Part shown: positions 43,799 to 53,518 of the stretch, piece after piece | How positions within the stretch are numbered: position 1 is the first letter of the stretch | Layout: each line of letters begins with the position of its first letter | Notes under the pieces: generated by a model | The model's database searches: none | What the model was told of the DNA's origin: nothing | The model's input: the letters and a program-made list of their open reading frames with translations, nothing else | Program-made: the position numbers and the translations under genes | DNA from: Rhodanobacter sp. LX-99 | GTDB taxonomy: Bacteria > Pseudomonadota > Gammaproteobacteria > Xanthomonadales > Rhodanobacteraceae | Direction of reading: 5' to 3' | Assembly: GCF_018599185.1 (NCBI RefSeq) | Contig: NZ_JAHFVL010000001.1 | Span: 1,736,001 to 1,800,000 of the forward strand | Length of the DNA: 64,000 bases

Positions 43799-43844
43799 CG
43801 GCCGCAGCGCTGGATCCAAGCGATCCCGCTGCGGCCGTTTTTTT
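43799..43844 (+). terminator. Intrinsic terminator after the DUF4142-cupredoxin pair
   Basis: An 11-bp stem CGGCCGCAGCG / CGCTGCGGCCG encloses a 17-base loop and is followed by seven T residues. It also lies near the end of the convergent lipoprotein gene. Confidence 0.88.
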
Positions 43845-43850
43845 GCCGGC

Positions 43851-44192
43851 TCACTCGCCCGGCGGCACCTTGGTCAGCTCCACCCCGTCGACCGTCATCT
43901 TCCACACGCCGTCATCCTCGTGAGGCGGCATCGAGACCACGAAGGTGGTCTTGACCGGGCCGACGCCTACCACGAAGTTGTCGCCTTCGAACGCCTGCAG
44001 CGGGCCGTTGATGGACTTGCTCATATTGCCGTCCACCCGCCTGTAGTTCACGTTGCCGCTCTCGGTGATCAGCAGCGACATCGTCGTCGACCGCCACTGC
44101 CCGGCATACGCCAGCCTCTCCGGCGGCAACGGCTTGGCGCAGGCAGCCAGCAACAGACAGCACACCGTGAAAACCCACAGCATCTTGCGCAT
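43851..44192 (-). CDS. Small putative lipoprotein
   Basis: A 113-residue protein with a lipoprotein signal (LLLAACAKP: lipobox Leu-Ala-Ala-Cys near residue 18). The mature part is short and beta-rich (WRSTTMSLLITESGNVNY, FVVGVGPVKTTFVVSMPPHE). I do not recognise the family; the layout suggests a periplasmic or outer-membrane lipoprotein. A GGGGGAG site lies ahead of the ATG at 44192, which is preferred to an upstream in-frame ATG at 44249 that would bury the signal. Confidence 0.75.
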   Translation of the reverse strand: MRKMLWVFTVCCLLLAACAKPLPPERLAYAGQWRSTTMSLLITESGNVNYRRVDGNMSKSINGPLQAFEGDNFVVGVGPVKTTFVVSMPPHEDDGVWKMTVDGVELTKVPPGE

Positions 44193-44300
44193 GTTTTTCT
44201 CCCCCGGAAATCGAAAACCGGACTCGACCTGCCCGCCGTATCGACACAAACCCGGAACAACACCTCGACGGCCGCCGCGCCCGCCTGACAGTACGCAAGC

Positions 44301-44864
44301 TCAGCGGCCGGGACCAGACTGGGCCACCACCTCATACTCACTTTGCACGAGGCCGCTGGCGTACGTCCGCGTCGCGACATGCCGGAGTGCGATGTCGTGC
44401 GGAATGGCACCGAACAACGGGATCCCGCTGCCGACAAGCACGGGCACGCGCGTGATGACGAGGCGCTGGACGAGCCCGGCCCGCAGAAAGCCCTGGATGG
44501 TGATGCCGCCGTCCACATAGACATGCCGGATGCCGCGCCCGGCCAGCCGCGACACGATCTCCGCCGGGGACCCCGACATGGACTCGACCACCGCCCCGGC
44601 GGGAGCCGGCGCGAGCGGACGGGTGCTGAGCACGCAGACGGGCTTGGCGCCGTAAGGCCACGCATCGAAAGCCAGCACGGTCTCGTAGGTCTTGCGGCCG
44701 ATGACCAGCGCATCCACCGAGGCCATGAACTCCTCGTAGCCATGCGGCTCGCCGCCACCCGGGGGAAGGAAATCGAGGGCCCCGTCGACCCGCGCGATGA
44801 AGCCGTCGAGACTGGTGCCGACAAAGGCCGACACCTTCACCGCCGAGCCCGCATGCCCGGTCAT
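44301..44864 (-). CDS. Dihydrofolate reductase-family protein (RibD C-terminal-like)
   Basis: A 187-residue protein of the DHFR/RibD_C fold: VSAFVGTSLDGFIARVDGAL, ALVIGRKTYETVLAFDAWPYG, VCVLSTRPL and VYVDGGITIQGFLRAGLVQRL. Members are NAD(P)H-dependent reductases of mostly unknown substrate; nothing here points to true folate reduction. The next gene in the direction of transcription is the small lipoprotein, 108 bases on. The start at 44864 is chosen because upstream sequence is not family-like. Confidence 0.85.
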   Translation of the reverse strand: MTGHAGSAVKVSAFVGTSLDGFIARVDGALDFLPPGGGEPHGYEEFMASVDALVIGRKTYETVLAFDAWPYGAKPVCVLSTRPLAPAPAGAVVESMSGSPAEIVSRLAGRGIRHVYVDGGITIQGFLRAGLVQRLVITRVPVLVGSGIPLFGAIPHDIALRHVATRTYASGLVQSEYEVVAQSGPGR

Positions 44865-44865
44865 G

Positions 44866-45054
44866 CTACCGGCGCCCCGACAGGAACGCCCAGATGCAGA
44901 GACCGCCCGCGAGCAGCAGCGCGATCCATGAAAACCACACCGGCACGGCAAACGGCCCTACCTGCACCAGCCACCGGTTGAAGAGCCGCAACGCCTGGAC
45001 GACCGCGACTACGCCAAAGACGACACCCGACACCAGCGCGTACTTGCCCTGCAT
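44866..45054 (-). CDS. Small two-to-three-helix membrane protein
   Basis: A 62-residue protein with two clear hydrophobic helices (YALVSGVVFGVVAVVQALRL and VPVWFSWIALLLAGGLCIWAF). The ATG at 45054 has a GAGGAGGG site seven bases ahead. It ends directly before the DHFR-family gene start, with which it overlaps closely, so they are coexpressed. Function unknown. Confidence 0.75.
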   Translation of the reverse strand: MQGKYALVSGVVFGVVAVVQALRLFNRWLVQVGPFAVPVWFSWIALLLAGGLCIWAFLSGRR

Positions 45055-45306
45055 GACCGCACCCTCCTCTTCAGCGGCATCGCGAATGACCCGATGCCCG
45101 AATGAATGGCGAAACGGCGGCGACACGATGGACCGGCGTGGCTATCGGCCATGACGGCGCCGGACGCGGAGCAACCGACGTCGGCAAAGTAGCAGCTCTG
45201 CAGGCCAAAGATGTGCCGGCCAACGTGGCGTCCGCGCCACACGGCCATCATGCAACAAGGCCGCCGGCATCGGAATGCCGCCGGCCCGTCGCGCGTCACG
45301 CAGGAA

Positions 45307-47751
45307 TCAGTGCCCGGCCGGGGCGCCCTTCGCCGGCTTCACATACGTCTCGAACAGCTCGTCGATGCGGCGGTATTCGTCGTACCAGGAATCGGCGTGC
45401 ACGAAGCCGTGGCGTTCCAGCGGGTACAGCGACATCCAGAAGTTCTTCTTGTGCAGCTCGATGAAGCGCTGGTACAGGCGGATCGAATCCTCGGCGAGCA
45501 CGTTGTCGTCGATCAGGCCGTGCTGGATCAGCAGCGGATCCTGCAGTTTTTCCGCGTACTCGATCGGCGAGCTGGCCTGGTACGCCTCGGGATCGAGCTG
45601 CGGGTCGTTGAGGATGTTGGAGGTGTACTCGTGGTTGTACAGCGTCCAGTCGCTGACCGGACGCAGCGCGGCGCCGGCGGCGAACTCGCCGGGCGCGCGC
45701 AGCAGCGCCATCTCGGTCATGAAGCCGCCGTAGCTGCCGCCGTAGATGCCCACGCGCTGCGGGTCGACGTTGTGGTGCTTCACCAGCCACGCCTTGCCGT
45801 CGAGCAGGTCCTCCAGCTCCGGGTGACCCATCTGGCGGTAGATCGCGGTGCGCCAGTCACGGCCGTAACCCTCGGAGGCGCGGTAGTCCATGTCCAGCAC
45901 CACGTAGCCCTGCTGCACCAGCAGGTTGTGGAACAGCTGCTCGCGGAAGTAGTTCGACCACGACAGGGTGACGTTCTGCAGGTAGCCCGCGCCGTGCACG
46001 AAGATCACCGCCGGCTTCGATCCGGCCTGCTCGTTGGCCGGGCCGTAGTACTTCGCCCAGATCGAACCCGCGCCGTGCGAGGACGGCACCGCGACGATCT
46101 GCGGCGCGATCCAGTCGTGCGCGGTAAACGCCGGTTTCATCGTGTTGGTCAGTTCGCGCGGCGTGCCGCCGGCGGCGCTCTGCACCGCCAGCTGCGGCAG
46201 CACGTACGGCGAGGAATGCAGCACGGCGAGTTGCGTGCCGTCGGGCGACAACGCGAAGCCGTCCATGCCCTGGTAGTTCGTTACGCGCGCCAGCTCGCCA
46301 CCGGTGGTCGGCACGCGATAGACGTCGTAGCTGTACGGCGCGACCCGGTTCGTGCGCAGGTAGAACCACTGGCCGTCCTCGCTGAGCTGCGGGTGGCTCA
46401 CCTCGAACTGGCCGGTGGTCAGCGCCTTCGCCTTGCCGCCCTGCGGCTTGACGTAGAGCTGCGAGTAGCCGGTCTGCTCGCTCAGGTACCACAGCGTGCG
46501 GCCGTCCTTGAGCCAGCCGAAATCGTTGAAGTTCCAGTTGATCCAGGCACGGTCGGTAAGCCGCTGCTGGTTGACCAGGGCGTGCTTCGCGAAATCCACG
46601 CTGGCGATCCAGCGGTCCTTGTTGTCGATCGCGCGCAGCTGGATGGCGAGGTTGCGGCCGTCGTCGCTCCACGCGATGCCGCCGCCACCGCCGTCGTCCT
46701 CGCTGCCGATGATGCGCACCGCACGTTGTTCGGGTGCCTTCAGCGCCTTGGCCCGGTCGGCCTTGCCGGCCTTCTGCAGCGCGGCGACGGCGCGTGCGCG
46801 CAGGTCCTTCAGCGGATCGTCCTTGATGCCCGGCAGCGCGTCGGTGGCCAGCGGGTACGACTGGTGGTTGGCCAGGTCGAGCAGCAGCAGCGACTGCGGC
46901 GCCGGATCCTTGCGGCCCACGTACACGCGGGTCTCCTTTTGCTCGGCGTAGCCGGAGTCGGTGACGTAGTGGGTGACTTCGGGCGCCTTGCCCGCTTCGT
47001 AGCCTTTCGGCGCGGTGACCAGCAGCAGCCAGCGGCCGTCCGGCGACAGCTCGCTGTCGACCGGGGCGATCTTGTCGCCGAGGAAGAACGGCAGCGGCGC
47101 ACGCCCCGGATCGGCGGCGGCCAGCGTCTTGTCCTCGTCGCGCCGGGCCTGCTTGTCGGCCTTGATCTGGCGCAGCGTCTTGAACAGTTCCAGCTGCCGC
47201 TCGCCCAGCGCGTCGGGCAGCGATGCCTGCGGATCGTCGGCGAACTTCAGCACCGCTGCGGGCGCGGTGACGCCGCTGGCCAGGTCATGGCTGTACCAGT
47301 CGTTGCCGTCGCGGAACTGCAGGGCGCGGCCATCGGCGGAAAAACGCGGCGCGGATTCTTCCTGCGGCGTGCGCGTGACCTGGGTGCGCCGGCCGCCGGC
47401 CAACTCCACCACGAACACGTCGCCGTGCAGGATGAAGGCGGCGTGCTTGTGTGCACGGTCGAATACCGCCGGGCCGTCGGCCTGCGCCAGCGCGGCCGGG
47501 TCCAGCTTCGCGCCATGGCCTGTCGCCGGATCGACCCGGTACAGGTCGCGCAACGGGCTGCCGTCGCGCTTCAGCGAGTAGTACAGGTGGCGGCCGTCCA
47601 CGCTCCAGTACGGTTGCTCCACCGCCTGCCCGATCCAGTCGGGATTGGCCATCACGGTTTCCAGGTCGAGCGGCGTGGAGACCGGCGCGGCAGCCGCTGC
47701 GGCCGGCGCGACGGTGAAGGCTACGAGGGCGGCAAGCAGCAATCGGCGCAT
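45307..47751 (-). CDS. S9-family dipeptidyl aminopeptidase/acylaminoacyl-peptidase
   Basis: An 814-residue secreted serine peptidase with a signal peptide (about residues 1-22). The N-terminal beta-propeller spans about 25-550 and the C-terminal alpha/beta-hydrolase carries GGSYGGFM with Ser673 as nucleophile; catalytic Asp is expected in LLIQHGLIDDNVL and His in ERHGFVHAD. It probably trims peptides in the periplasm. It is divergent from a second S9 peptidase gene 149 bases away, so the two share a control region. Confidence 0.93.
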   Translation of the reverse strand: MRRLLLAALVAFTVAPAAAAAAPVSTPLDLETVMANPDWIGQAVEQPYWSVDGRHLYYSLKRDGSPLRDLYRVDPATGHGAKLDPAALAQADGPAVFDRAHKHAAFILHGDVFVVELAGGRRTQVTRTPQEESAPRFSADGRALQFRDGNDWYSHDLASGVTAPAAVLKFADDPQASLPDALGERQLELFKTLRQIKADKQARRDEDKTLAAADPGRAPLPFFLGDKIAPVDSELSPDGRWLLLVTAPKGYEAGKAPEVTHYVTDSGYAEQKETRVYVGRKDPAPQSLLLLDLANHQSYPLATDALPGIKDDPLKDLRARAVAALQKAGKADRAKALKAPEQRAVRIIGSEDDGGGGGIAWSDDGRNLAIQLRAIDNKDRWIASVDFAKHALVNQQRLTDRAWINWNFNDFGWLKDGRTLWYLSEQTGYSQLYVKPQGGKAKALTTGQFEVSHPQLSEDGQWFYLRTNRVAPYSYDVYRVPTTGGELARVTNYQGMDGFALSPDGTQLAVLHSSPYVLPQLAVQSAAGGTPRELTNTMKPAFTAHDWIAPQIVAVPSSHGAGSIWAKYYGPANEQAGSKPAVIFVHGAGYLQNVTLSWSNYFREQLFHNLLVQQGYVVLDMDYRASEGYGRDWRTAIYRQMGHPELEDLLDGKAWLVKHHNVDPQRVGIYGGSYGGFMTEMALLRAPGEFAAGAALRPVSDWTLYNHEYTSNILNDPQLDPEAYQASSPIEYAEKLQDPLLIQHGLIDDNVLAEDSIRLYQRFIELHKKNFWMSLYPLERHGFVHADSWYDEYRRIDELFETYVKPAKGAPAGH

Positions 47752-47900
47752 GGATTCTTCCCGGGCAAAAAGGCCAGCATAACCGAGCGCGCCGCCGGCA
47801 CGCGGCCACCCCTGCCGAAAGTCAGACGTCGGTGGCTGCAACGGCGGCGGCGCGTTGCTACTCTCCCCAGCTCCCACAGTCTTCCCATGGAATCCCCGCC

Positions 47901-50063
47901 ATGCGCCTCGCTCCCCTCATCGCCACCCTGCTGCTCGCCGCCGGCAGCGCCGCCGCGGCCCAGCTGCCGCCGGCGAACCCGTCGCCGAAGCCGCCGCTCG
48001 AAGTCGCGTTGATCGGCGAGTCGCAGCCGCTGCCGCCGCCCACGCCACAGCATGCCGCATCCGGCGAATTCCACGGCGTCAGCGTGGCCGACCCGTACCG
48101 CTGGCTGGAAAACCCGGACGACCCGGCGGTGCGGCAGTGGATCGCGGCGCAGAACGCGTACACCGAAGCCGCCTTGGCGGCGATGCCGCAAGGCAAGACG
48201 CTCACCGCGCGAGTGCAGCAACTGGCGATCACCTCGACCACGCGCTCCGGTCCGATGCTGGCCGGCGGCACCCTGTTCTACCTGCAGCAGACTCCGCCGC
48301 AGCCGCAGCCGATGCTGATCGCGCAGGCGTGGCCGGACGGTGCAGCGAAGGTGCTGGTGGATCCGAACGCCGACCACGGCGGTACCGCGATCACCGCGTA
48401 CTGGCCATCGCCGCGTGGGCGCTACCTCGCCTACGGCACCGCCGAAGGCGGCAGCGAGCTGACCACCCTCCGCGTGCTCGACGTGGCCAGCGGCAAAATC
48501 CTGCCCGACACCCTGCCCTGGGCCGGCGGCGGCACCACGCCGCAGGGCCTGGCCTGGGATGCTGACGAACGCGGCTTCAGCTATGTGCGCTTCGCGCCGC
48601 CAACGGCGGGGCAGGAAGTGGAACAGTTCCACGCCACCCTGGTGCACCACGCGCTGGGCCAGGCCGCCACGGCGGACAGCGTGGTGTTCGGCAAGGACTA
48701 CGCGAAGACCGCCGAGTACGTGCTGGTGAATGCGCCGGCCACCGCGCAGGCCGCGGTGCTTGCCTACGACGGCGACGGCGGCCCGGCGGAGGTGTTCCTG
48801 CACCGCGGCGACCGCTTCGAGCGCGTGCTCGGCCGCGACGCCGACGTGCGCACGGCCGCCTGGGTGAATGGACGTCTATACGCCGCCTCGTTCCGTGATG
48901 CGCCGCGCGGCCGCATCGTGGCCATCGGCGACGACGGCAAGCCCGTGCCGGTGCTGGCCGAGCGCGAGGGCGCGATCCAGCAGATCGCCCCGCTCGGCGG
49001 CGGCTTCCTGGTGGTGCGCAGCTGGGGCCCGGACTGGTGGGTCGAGCAGTACGGCGCCGACGCCAGCTTCGTGCGCCGGCTGCCGCTGCCGCCGCATGGT
49101 GTCGGCATCGGCGAGATCGCCTCCGAGTCCGGCCAGGACAAGGCGCTGATCAGCTACAGTGGCTGGACCACGCCCGCGCGCTGGGCCGAATACGATGGCC
49201 GCAGCGGCAGCCTGAAAACCGTGTTCGAGGTGAGGCCGGCCGCCGACTACTCGAAGGTGGTCGTGCAGCGCATCGACGGTACCTCGAAAGACGGCACGAA
49301 GATTCCGGTGACCGTGCTGTCGCTGCCGGGCACCACCCCGAACGGCGCGCGGCCCACCATCCTGTACAGCTACGGCGGTTTCGACATCCCGATCAAGCCG
49401 GGCTTCATCGGCTCCAGCCTGGCCTGGCTGGAACACGGCGGCGTGCTCGCCTACGCCAACATCCGCGGCGGCAACGAGAACGGCCAGGCCTGGCACGCGC
49501 AGGGGCAGAAGCTCGACAAGCAGAACGTGTTCGACGACTTCCACGCCGCCGCGCTGGCGCTGATCGACACGCGCTGGACCGACCGCGCGCACCTGGGCAT
49601 CCTCGGCGGCAGCAACGGCGGCCTGCTGATGGGCACGCAGATCGTGCAGCACCCCGGCGACTACCGCGCGGTGGTGGCGCGCGTGGGCATCTACGACATG
49701 CTGCGGCACGAGACCGACTTCGCCAACGGCCCGTACAATATCCCCGAATACGGCAGCATCATGGACCCGGCGCAGTTCAAGGCCACCCTGGCCTACTCGC
49801 CGCTGCAGCACGTGCAGGCGAACACCGCCTACCCGGCGGTGCTGCTCACCACCGGCGAAAACGATCCGCGGGTGGCGCCATGGCAGTCGCGCAAGTTCGC
49901 CGCCGCACTGCAGAACGCCAGCAGCTCGCGCCAGCCGATCCTGCTGCTGACCCGCATGAACGCCGGCCACGGCGTCGGCGCCCCGTTCAGCCAGCGCGTC
50001 GGCGACACCGCGATCGGGCTGACCTTCTTCGCGCATGAGCTGGGGCTTGGCGTCACGCCGTGA
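47901..50063 (+). CDS. Prolyl oligopeptidase-family serine peptidase
   Basis: A 720-residue secreted S9A enzyme with a signal peptide (about residues 1-20). DPYRWLENPDDPAVRQWIAAQN near residue 65 is typical of prolyl oligopeptidases, then a seven-bladed propeller, then the hydrolase domain with YGGFDIP, GGNENGQAWHAQG and GGSNGGLLMG where Ser571 is the nucleophile. The Asp is in TGENDPRV and the His in MNAGHGVG. It cleaves after proline in short peptides. The ATG at 47901 begins the signal peptide. Export of a POP with a proline-rich leader (PPANPSPKPP) is common in this order. Confidence 0.94.
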   Translation: MRLAPLIATLLLAAGSAAAAQLPPANPSPKPPLEVALIGESQPLPPPTPQHAASGEFHGVSVADPYRWLENPDDPAVRQWIAAQNAYTEAALAAMPQGKTLTARVQQLAITSTTRSGPMLAGGTLFYLQQTPPQPQPMLIAQAWPDGAAKVLVDPNADHGGTAITAYWPSPRGRYLAYGTAEGGSELTTLRVLDVASGKILPDTLPWAGGGTTPQGLAWDADERGFSYVRFAPPTAGQEVEQFHATLVHHALGQAATADSVVFGKDYAKTAEYVLVNAPATAQAAVLAYDGDGGPAEVFLHRGDRFERVLGRDADVRTAAWVNGRLYAASFRDAPRGRIVAIGDDGKPVPVLAEREGAIQQIAPLGGGFLVVRSWGPDWWVEQYGADASFVRRLPLPPHGVGIGEIASESGQDKALISYSGWTTPARWAEYDGRSGSLKTVFEVRPAADYSKVVVQRIDGTSKDGTKIPVTVLSLPGTTPNGARPTILYSYGGFDIPIKPGFIGSSLAWLEHGGVLAYANIRGGNENGQAWHAQGQKLDKQNVFDDFHAAALALIDTRWTDRAHLGILGGSNGGLLMGTQIVQHPGDYRAVVARVGIYDMLRHETDFANGPYNIPEYGSIMDPAQFKATLAYSPLQHVQANTAYPAVLLTTGENDPRVAPWQSRKFAAALQNASSSRQPILLLTRMNAGHGVGAPFSQRVGDTAIGLTFFAHELGLGVTP

Positions 50064-50165
50064 ACGCAGCGGAGACGTGCTGACTACCCTGCACGTTGCC
50101 ACTGCGGCATGATGATCGCTCACGCGACGCGAGGGCGCCGGTGCTAACTGGGGGGAGGAATCACG

Positions 50166-50933
50166 ATGAAAAAGGCCATACCCTGTGCGGCCATGCTTCT
50201 ACTGGCCTGTTCCTTGACGGCATACGCCGCCGAGAAGCGCGAACAGACTTACAGAGTTGGTGCCGACGTGGATGCAAAAGGGCATATCACTGCCACTCAG
50301 GTCGACCCAAACGTACCCGCATCGATCGCCGCCGTGCTGAACTCCGCGGTCAAGCAATGGCAATTCGTGCCGGCGACACTCAGCGGTCGACCGGTACCGG
50401 CGCATACGTTCATCCGCACCAAGCTGCAGGCATTGCCGAACGCGAGCGGTCAGTACGATCTGCGCATCAGCTTCATGGGCAACGGCCCCCGCCTCGATAA
50501 TCGGACACCGCCGCGATACCCTGCGGACGCGCTCAGCAGGCGCCAAGCGGCGTTCCTCATCCTCGACGCCACCGTGCAGCCGAACGGTCATTTGACCGAC
50601 ATGAAAGTGAGCAACAAGTTCGCGGATTGGCCCGTACCGCCGTCGTTCAAGGTTGCCGTACTGGCGGCCGCCAAACAGTGGCATGCCATCCCGGAGCAGG
50701 TCGATGGCCAGCCGGTGGCAACGCAACTGCGTATACCGTTTATCTTTACTGTTGATGGTCAGACTTACACCGCGCAACAAACCCGGATCCTGCGCGAAGC
50801 CGCGCGCATGCATGCCGCGGCAGCGGACGCAGAGACCGCCCAGCCCGCCATTCCGTTGCCATCGGAACAGGAGGTTGCGCTGGATAGTCCGCTGCATCCC
50901 AGCGCCGTCGCCACGATCACCAACGCCCCCTGA
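50166..50933 (+). CDS. Secreted protein with two TonB-C-terminal-like domains
   Basis: A 255-residue protein with a signal peptide (about residues 1-22). Two segments resemble the TonB C-terminal fold: VDAKGHITATQVDPNVPAS with VKQWQFVPATLSGRPV, and PPRYPADALSRRQ with VQPNGHLTDMKVSN and AAKQWHAIPEQVDGQPV. There is no membrane anchor or Pro-rich span as in a true TonB, so it cannot transduce energy by itself. A LLLAC stretch could alternatively be a lipobox. The esterase gene starts 16 bases after its stop. Confidence 0.7.
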   Translation: MKKAIPCAAMLLLACSLTAYAAEKREQTYRVGADVDAKGHITATQVDPNVPASIAAVLNSAVKQWQFVPATLSGRPVPAHTFIRTKLQALPNASGQYDLRISFMGNGPRLDNRTPPRYPADALSRRQAAFLILDATVQPNGHLTDMKVSNKFADWPVPPSFKVAVLAAAKQWHAIPEQVDGQPVATQLRIPFIFTVDGQTYTAQQTRILREAARMHAAAADAETAQPAIPLPSEQEVALDSPLHPSAVATITNAP

Positions 50934-50949
50934 CCCCGCCGAGTACCGC

Positions 50950-51612
50950 ATGCCCCTGCCCACCGTCGAACACGAAACCGCCACCCACCCGCGCTACAGC
51001 ATCCTCTGGCTGCACGGCCTCGGCGCGGATGGCAACGACTTCGCGCCGATCGTGCCGGAGCTGGTGGATCCGGCATGGCCGCCGCTGCGCTTCGTGTTCC
51101 CGCATGCGCCGGTGCGGCCGGTGACGATCAACAACGGCATGTCGATGCGCGCGTGGTACGACATCGTCGGTTTCGATGCGCACGCGCGCCAGGACGAAGC
51201 CGGCATCCGCGCCTCGATTGCCGCTACCGAAGCGCTGATCGCGCGCGAGCACGAGCGCGGCGTGCCGAGCGAGCGGATCTTCCTCGCCGGCTTCTCGCAG
51301 GGCGGCGCGATCGCGCTGTCCGCGGGCCTGCGCCATACGGAAAAGCTGGCCGGCATCATCGCGCTGTCGACCTACCTGCCGATCGCCGCCACGCTCACCG
51401 CCGAGCGCAGCGCCGCGAACGCGGCCACGCCGATCTTCTGGGGCCACGGCACGGCTGATCCGGTGGTGGTGCTGCAGCGTGGCACCGACTCGCGCGATGC
51501 GCTGCAGGCGCTGGGCCACACGGTGGACTGGCACACCTACCCGATGGCCCATGCGGTGTGCGCCGAGGAGATCGACGACCTGCGTCGCTGGCTGGGCCGG
51601 CGGCTGGCGTAA
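50950..51612 (+). CDS. Carboxylesterase (phospholipase/carboxylesterase family)
   Basis: A 220-residue cytosolic alpha/beta hydrolase. LHGLGADGNDF at 21-31 forms the oxyanion loop; the triad is Ser117 (GFSQGG), Asp170 (GTADPVV) and His201 (MAHAV). This is the layout of EstB/acyl-protein thioesterase-like enzymes that act on short-chain esters. The frame is open upstream but the family sequence begins at the ATG at 50950. Confidence 0.94.
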   Translation: MPLPTVEHETATHPRYSILWLHGLGADGNDFAPIVPELVDPAWPPLRFVFPHAPVRPVTINNGMSMRAWYDIVGFDAHARQDEAGIRASIAATEALIAREHERGVPSERIFLAGFSQGGAIALSAGLRHTEKLAGIIALSTYLPIAATLTAERSAANAATPIFWGHGTADPVVVLQRGTDSRDALQALGHTVDWHTYPMAHAVCAEEIDDLRRWLGRRLA

Positions 51613-51642
51613 GCGCGACCGCGCTGCGGCATACTTGGCTGC

Positions 51643-52695
51643 ATGCGCGAACCCATGTCCCGCCGCGGCCCGCACGGCCATATCGAACATAGCCCGCTGC
51701 CGGACTTCTGCCGGCTGCCGGCGCTGTTCGCGCTGCTCGTGGTGGGCGCGCTGACGGTGACCCTGATGTGGCTGGCACGCGACGACCCGCGCGACTGGTC
51801 CGCCTACAGCGTCGGCATGCTGTTCGTGACCTTGCTGGGCATGGTGGTGGCGGTGACGCTGTGCACGCTGCGGCCGTGGCTGCAACGCCTGCCGGGGCAC
51901 CTGCCGTATGTCGGCGTATGGCTGCTGATCCTGCTGCTTGTGCTGGTCGCCAGCATCGTGGCGCACTGGTTCGACGGTGCGTTGCAGATGCATCTGGTGC
52001 GCAGCAGCCTGCCCGTGTTCGTACGCGACAACGTGCTGATCGCCGCCCTGCTCGGCGCCGCGATGCTGCGCTATTTCTACGTGCTGGCGCAGTGGCAGGC
52101 GCGGCTGGCGGCGGTCACCCGCGCCCAGGTCGAGGCGCTGCAGGCACGCATCCGCCCGCACTTCCTGTTCAACAGCATGAATACCGTGGCGGCGCTGATC
52201 CGGGTCGATCCCGACGCCGCGGAACGCACGGTGGAGGACCTGTCCGAACTGTTCCGCGCCGCACTGGGCCAGCACGACACCGACGACGGCACGCTGGGCG
52301 AGGAGCTGGCGCTGGTCGAGCGCTACCTGGCGATCGAGCAGTTGCGGCTGGGCGCGCGCCTGCGCGTGCGCCGCGAACTGCACGACCTGCCCGCCGACTT
52401 TCCGCTGCCGCGGCTGCTGCTGCAGCCGCTGGTGGAGAACGCGGTGCGCCACGGCGTCCAGCCGCTGCGCGAAGGCGGCGAGGTGGTCCTGCGCGGCCAG
52501 CGCGACGGCAACGGCGTGCGCATCGAGATCATCAACCCGCTGCCGGCCACCCCGCCCGCCGCCGGCAACGGCCATGGCCTGGACAGCGTGCGCCGGCGCG
52601 TCGCCTACCGCTACGGCCCGCTGGCGACGGTGCAGGCCGGGCCGCAGGACGATCGCTTCGTGGTGCTGCTGCAGCTGCCGGGAGGAGCCGCCTGA
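51643..52695 (+). CDS. algZ: LytS/AlgZ-type sensor histidine kinase
   Basis: A 350-residue membrane kinase. Four hydrophobic helices (about 28-150) precede a His_kinase domain with RIRPHFLFNSMNTVAALIR, whose His near residue 172 is the phosphorylation site, and an ATPase domain with LVENAVRHGV and GNGHGLDSVRRR. It lacks an extracellular sensor domain. AlgZ-family kinases phosphorylate the LytTR regulator encoded next; the stop and start overlap by one base. An in-frame ATG at 51655 is an alternative start. Signal unknown. Confidence 0.9.
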   Translation: MREPMSRRGPHGHIEHSPLPDFCRLPALFALLVVGALTVTLMWLARDDPRDWSAYSVGMLFVTLLGMVVAVTLCTLRPWLQRLPGHLPYVGVWLLILLLVLVASIVAHWFDGALQMHLVRSSLPVFVRDNVLIAALLGAAMLRYFYVLAQWQARLAAVTRAQVEALQARIRPHFLFNSMNTVAALIRVDPDAAERTVEDLSELFRAALGQHDTDDGTLGEELALVERYLAIEQLRLGARLRVRRELHDLPADFPLPRLLLQPLVENAVRHGVQPLREGGEVVLRGQRDGNGVRIEIINPLPATPPAAGNGHGLDSVRRRVAYRYGPLATVQAGPQDDRFVVLLQLPGGAA

Positions 52696-53399
52696 TGCGC
52701 GTGTTGATCGTCGACGACGAGCCGCTGGCGCGCGCTCGCATGGCCGCGCTGCTCGGTGAATGCGCCGGCGTGGAGGTCGTCGGCAACGTCGGCGACGGCG
52801 AAGCCGCGCTCGTCGCGCTCGGCGAGCTGCAGCCGGACGCCTTGCTGCTCGACATCAACATGCCCGGCATCGACGGCGTCGCGCTGGCGCAGCGCCTGGC
52901 CGGGCGCGCGCGGCCGCAGGTGATCTTCTGCACCGCCTACGAAGCGCATGCGCTGGCGGCGTTCGAGCTGGGCGCGGCCGATTACCTGTTGAAACCGGTA
53001 CGGCTCGACCGCCTGCGCGAGGCGCTGCAACGCGCGCAACGCCGCCTCGCCGACGCCCCGCGCGAACCGGTCGCGTACCTGCACGGCCGCCTGCGCGGCG
53101 AACAGGTGCGCATCGCGCTGGACGAAGTGATCTGCCTGCTCGCCGACGAAAAATACGTCGTCGTGCAACACCGCCGCGGCGAACTGCTGATCGAAGAATC
53201 GCTGCGCCAGCTGGAAGAAGCCTACCCCGACCAGCTGATCCGCCTGCACCGCAACTGCCTCGTCCCGCCGCCGCGCCTGCTCGGCCTCAAGACCCTCGCC
53301 GACGGCCGCGTGCTGGCCCGCCTCGACGGCAGCGAACTGAACCCCGAGATCAGCCGGCGCAATTTGCCAGCGGTAAGAAAACTACTGCGACTGGGGTGA
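52695..53399 (+). CDS. algR: LytTR response regulator, AlgR-like
   Basis: A 234-residue regulator. The receiver has the acidic pair DD at 7-8, phospho-acceptor Asp53 (LLLDINMPGIDG), Thr80 and Lys100 (YLLKP). Residues of about 128-234 form a LytTR DNA-binding domain (EQVRIALDEVICLLADEKY, LIRLHRNCLVPPPRL). It overlaps algZ by one base, so the pair is translationally coupled. In pseudomonads AlgR controls alginate and twitching; no such genes are near here, so its targets are open. Confidence 0.93.
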   Translation: MRVLIVDDEPLARARMAALLGECAGVEVVGNVGDGEAALVALGELQPDALLLDINMPGIDGVALAQRLAGRARPQVIFCTAYEAHALAAFELGAADYLLKPVRLDRLREALQRAQRRLADAPREPVAYLHGRLRGEQVRIALDEVICLLADEKYVVVQHRRGELLIEESLRQLEEAYPDQLIRLHRNCLVPPPRLLGLKTLADGRVLARLDGSELNPEISRRNLPAVRKLLRLG

Positions 53400-53518
53400 A
53401 TGGCAACGCGAGCGACTGGCAAACATCCCGGCGACATTTCATGCGTATCCGAGTGCCGCGCCGTCAACTGCGCGGTCACGCAGCGGGAAGTAACATGCCG
53501 CCATTGCCGGGAGCTGCC

